Shown: positions 61,005-64,000 of the stretch, in pieces
Layout of the letters: the number at the start of each line of letters is the position of its first letter
Numbering within the stretch: position 1 is the stretch's first letter
NCBI RefSeq assembly: GCF_032854445.1
Contig: NC_088300.1
Span: 1,736,001-1,800,000 of the forward strand
Origin: Liolophura sinensis
Lineage: Eukaryota > Mollusca > Polyplacophora > Chitonida > Chitonidae
Reading direction: 5' to 3'
Length of the DNA stretch: 64,000 nt
Program-made: the position numbers and the translations under genes
The notes under the pieces: model-generated
What the model was told of the DNA's origin: nothing
What the model saw: only the letters and a program-made list of their open reading frames with translations
The model's database searches: none

Positions 61005-61164
61005 ATTAAAAAATATCGATCTGACAGCAACTTGCGGATGGTCGTGGATTTCCCCCGGGCTCTGCACGGTTTCCTCCCACCATAATGCTGGATGGATATA
61101 AGTGAAATATTCTTGAGTATGGCGTAAAACACCAATCAAATAAATAAATAAATTAAAAAATATC
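61005..61164 (+). mobile_element. 5'-truncated family A SINE with 13-bp target-site duplication
   Basis: The body at 61018-61151 carries 'gacagcaacttgcggatgg', 'tttcctcccaccataatgct', 'tataagtgaaatattcttga' and 'gtatggcgtaaaacaccaat', ending in (aaat)n. The 13-bp word attaaaaaatatc occurs at 61005-61017 and 61152-61164. The tRNA head is missing. Confidence 0.9.
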
Positions 61165-62887
61165 TACACTGGGAATCCAAACTTTAAAACATATATAGGC
61201 ATCTACTCTAAAGTTCTTATTCAGAGTTTGATGGGATTTTTGTTTTTTCCTCAGATTTCTTCAAAACCCGAGTCTTATTAATTTGCCAGGATTTAAAAAA
61301 AGAATTTTCCAATAAACGGGTCCTATTTGCTGTGATAGTATCAGGTTACATGCAACAAAGAATGTTTTAAGGATGGCCTGGTGGACATTTGTGAATGAAG
61401 ATGTGTGACAAGCTTTGTCAGATCTACACCAGTTGGCACATGTTGGCATGTATTATATTTCCATGCAGAAGGAGCAAATAACTGTGTCTGATTTGTAAAT
61501 CGGGGGCATTAAGGACATCAGAAATTGACAAATTGTGATTTCTGAATATAACTGTTAATAATTACACTTTTCTCAAGAGCCAAGGGCACCTCAGTTGTTA
61601 CATGTAACAAAGGCCAGGTAACACATGAGTCAATAATGAACGTTCCTTGTTAAGAAGGTATCTTACCAGCTGCTACTTTTTTACTACCTGTGAATTTGAT
61701 ACACCTTCAGAGTATTGACAGCTTGCCAAGTTCGCACTGACTTGAGTTTGGCATCAGCAAGGATTGTATGTGAGGGGTTATGTGTACTCAACTGTCATGC
61801 TTTATTCAGAATTACCCTTGTACTATTGGTGTCAGAGATGAGCAGTGCACAAGCTGTAGGTAATCTGTCCTAAAGATACAGCTGCGCCATGCACAGCACA
61901 GATAGAGGCTTATCATCCACATAAATGCCTCCTGCTTAGTCGCAAATTATGTAAAGAATATTTGGAAACCTGAATTTTCTTCACAAAACTCTGAGAGCAG
62001 AATGTACAGCTTAATTTTAATGATGTGCTGTTTTTGGTCAGTCTTGCAAATGCTCATCATGTTATGTCCCCGCGGTAAACCCAGAACTTTTTATTCTCAA
62101 AAACTCAAAGGTTAAATATTGTTTAATCTGTAACCCTACACAGTACTACACCATTTATTCACCTGTAAACACGCCTTGATCATATCCAATAGTTAATTAG
62201 CCTAGAACGTAAATAAATGTGCAGACTAATCATTGAAGACAACCATGCACTGTGCGCAGCAAAAAAAACTTGGCTGCGGATCGATTCTCAGCTGTTTGGC
62301 ACAGTGGCTTTATAGGCTACTAACATATCTGATTATCTTAGATTTATGGCACTACTTGAAGGATGAATGTTGTAAACTTTCCCACGATACTTTATGAATA
62401 GGTAATGTGAATAAATACTGTTTGGTATTGTGTTGAGCCACTTGTCAGAGCTCTGCGTCTCAGTGGCTTCTCCACAGAATCTGACCATTTCAGAATAGCT
62501 AGCGTACTACAGGTATTGATCAATGGCATGTGGGCACAAAATGTTGATACCTGAAGATAACATATGAATGAAAAAGTAAGCATGTACTTCAAACATCCTT
62601 TAGGTTGGATATTTTGGGGGTTTTTCCTTTGGGTAGATTTGCTTTCATTCAGTGCCAAAGTCTCATGTCAATGATTTGATATGAAGTTGGTGATGTTAAA
62701 ATGGATCAAGAGAGTCCTGACACAAAAATAGATATTCCATAAGTAGGGTTAGATGTACTTAAAATATATTTATCTTCCCTCCCACTGTCACATAAGCAAT
62801 TGCCATCACCACAAAGGGTTTGAACTGCCCTGCTTGTTGTTAATACTAACACTGTTAAGCATGTGTCTGAAATATCAAGAGCCTTGT

Positions 62888-63258
62888 GCATTAATCCTGT
62901 ATCATTGTTTGGATTTCCATAACTTCTGGGTTTTGCTGCAAACACTGTACCACACACCTATTGCCTCATTTATCGGGCTCAGTTGCCATCATTTGTTGGA
63001 TTTCCATAACTTCTGGGTTTTGCCACACAGAGTATATCATACACCTATTGCCTAACTTATCGGTCTCAGTTGCCATCATTTGTTGGATTTCCATAACTTC
63101 TGGGTTTTGCTGCAAACACTGTACCACACACCTATTGCCTAACTTATCGGTCTCAGTTGCCATCATTTGTTGGATTTCCATAACTTCTGGGTTTTGCCAC
63201 ACAGAGTATATCATACACCTATTACCTAACTTATTGGGCTCAGTTGTCATCATTTTTC
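62888..63258. repeat. 87-bp tandem repeat arranged as two dimers
   Basis: Copies of 'ggatttccataacttctggg' begin at 62911, 62998, 63085 and 63172. The middle of the unit alternates between two versions: 'gctgcaaacactgtacc' in copies 1 and 3, and 'gccacacagagtatatc' in copies 2 and 4. So a 174-bp dimer has duplicated. The open frames across it reflect 87 being a multiple of three. Confidence 0.93.
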
Positions 63259-63268
63259 ATAGCTTTCT

Positions 63269-63570
63269 TCAAATTTAAACAACCGGCCCGGATAGCACAG
63301 TTGGTAGAGCGTCCGCTTCGGGACCGGTAGATCCAGGATCAATCCTTGATCGAGTCACACCTAAGACTTTAAAAGAGGAAGTTGTAACTTCCTCGCTTGG
63401 CGTTCAGCATGAAGGGGATAGTGCAACGACTGGTTGACCCGTATCAGTATAATGGCTCGGGCACATTACACATACATGCACCCTAATGATTCCTTCGTCG
63501 TCATATGACTGAAAAATTGTTGAGTACGACGTTAAACCCCAAGCACGCACTCACTCACTCAAATTTAAAC
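63269..63570 (+). mobile_element. Full-length family B SINE with 12-bp target-site duplication
   Basis: The body at 63281-63558 starts with a tRNA-like head ('gcacagttggtagagcgtcc' as the A-box region, 'ggatcaatcc' as a decayed B box). It has the shared internal phrases 'aagactttaaaagagg', 'cgcttggcgttcagc' and 'cgactggttgacccg', then 'ttgagtacgacgttaaaccc', and ends in an (actc)n tail rather than poly(A). The 12-bp word tcaaatttaaac flanks it exactly at 63269-63280 and 63559-63570, so this is a complete and probably recent insertion. Confidence 0.93.
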
Positions 63571-64000
63571 TTGGAATTTTGTAAAGGATGTGGGAGTTAA
63601 CCTGCCATCAAGGATCAGCATGCAGTTTGTAATCCAGTGTGATAATTGGAACACATGGCCTTCAGGATATTTCCTGAGAACACTGCAGCCAAAGGATGTA
63701 AAGAATATAATGGAAAAACCATTTTTATGGACTAAAGAGCTGAAGGATAGTTTTGAATTAGGGTTCTGGTGTTATTTAATTTTTGCAAAACATTCAAGCC
63801 TGTCCAAATGCAAGTCTTGTACATAGTGACTATATGTACATGTTCATGTATTTTGATGTAATTTCCAAACTAGAAAGGCCATCTGTTAAAGCGATGGATT
63901 TTCACACTAAAACGATTTCTTCAACAGATAAATGAAAAATTGCACGTAGCTAAGTTGAATTTGGAGAGTAAAATAATTGAATTTGAAACACTTGAAATAA
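63571..64000. other. Right-edge sequence, no gene seen
   Basis: A 78-codon frame at 63590-63826 has no recognisable domain. The rest is AT-rich. Confidence 0.4.

Larger units (their letters stand above)
52172..64000 (+). other. Probable first intron of the Jagged-like gene (continues past the window)
   Basis: No sequence matching the next expected part of a Jagged MNNL domain or a DSL domain was found on the + strand up to 64000. The intron is therefore likely at least 11.8 kb. It contains SINE copies, a TA microsatellite at about 54034-54061, a CpG-richer patch at 55.2-55.6 kb, the 87-bp repeat and long repeat-poor stretches at 55.8-60.9 kb and 61.2-62.8 kb. Confidence 0.65.

Noticed and set aside
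55106-62385. Two RBPJ/Su(H)-like sites (tgtgggaa near 55111, ttcccacg near 62378) in the Jagged-like intron
   Set aside because: The degenerate 8-base motif is expected about once or twice by chance in 12 kb on two strands, so two isolated matches mean little.
63590-63826. Candidate next exon of the Jagged-like gene
   Set aside because: The frame has no MNNL or DSL cysteine pattern and no fitting acceptor was seen.

Overview
This window is eukaryotic nuclear DNA, most likely from a mollusc and possibly a bivalve. The support is spliced animal genes with GT/AG introns, long AT-rich intergenic and intronic stretches, many minisatellites, and tRNA-headed SINEs. The SINE 3' tail (about 6785-6830, 61090-61150) is of a kind I recall from bivalve and other molluscan genomes. 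There are no bacterial-style operons, no CRISPR array and no phage.

Three protein genes can be supported, all on the + strand. (1) 3382-3669 is a complete single-exon InaF-motif (INAFM1/2-like) membrane protein of 95 residues. (2) 13688-32655 is an ARV1 homologue. I assembled it as six exons (35 codons, 40 codons, then 157, 136, 143 and 161 nt). All junctions are GT/AG and phase-compatible, and the 273-residue protein is almost the length of human ARV1. The last exon is the least certain. (3) 51833-52171 is the first coding exon of a Jagged/Serrate-type Notch ligand: signal peptide plus MNNL domain, ending at a GT donor. The rest of that gene lies beyond the right edge, so 52172-64000 is probably its first intron. 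A tRNA-Arg(TCT)-like gene sits at 13170-13243.

Most of the remaining sequence is repetitive. A 64-bp satellite with 25 copies is at 1141-2738. ARV1 introns carry unrelated minisatellites: 52 bp in intron 1; a 42/46/43-bp family filling intron 3; 40 bp in intron 4; 30 bp, a pyrimidine-rich array and 74 bp in intron 5. A 49-bp satellite of about 103 copies occupies 37.0-42.1 kb, with two compositional domains and a 490-bp (10-unit) internal duplication. Smaller arrays lie at 33821-34050, 44007-44872 and 62888-63258. SINE copies of two families are scattered through the window, several with intact target-site duplications. A perfect 192-bp direct duplication lies just 3' of ARV1.

The three genes have no evident shared pathway: INAFM is a small membrane protein, ARV1 acts in ER sterol/GPI homeostasis, and Jagged acts in Notch signalling. 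I found no new multi-gene system. The most unusual content is repeat architecture: hairpin-unit minisatellites that keep reading frames open on both strands, a graded repeat family filling one intron, and higher-order satellite structure.
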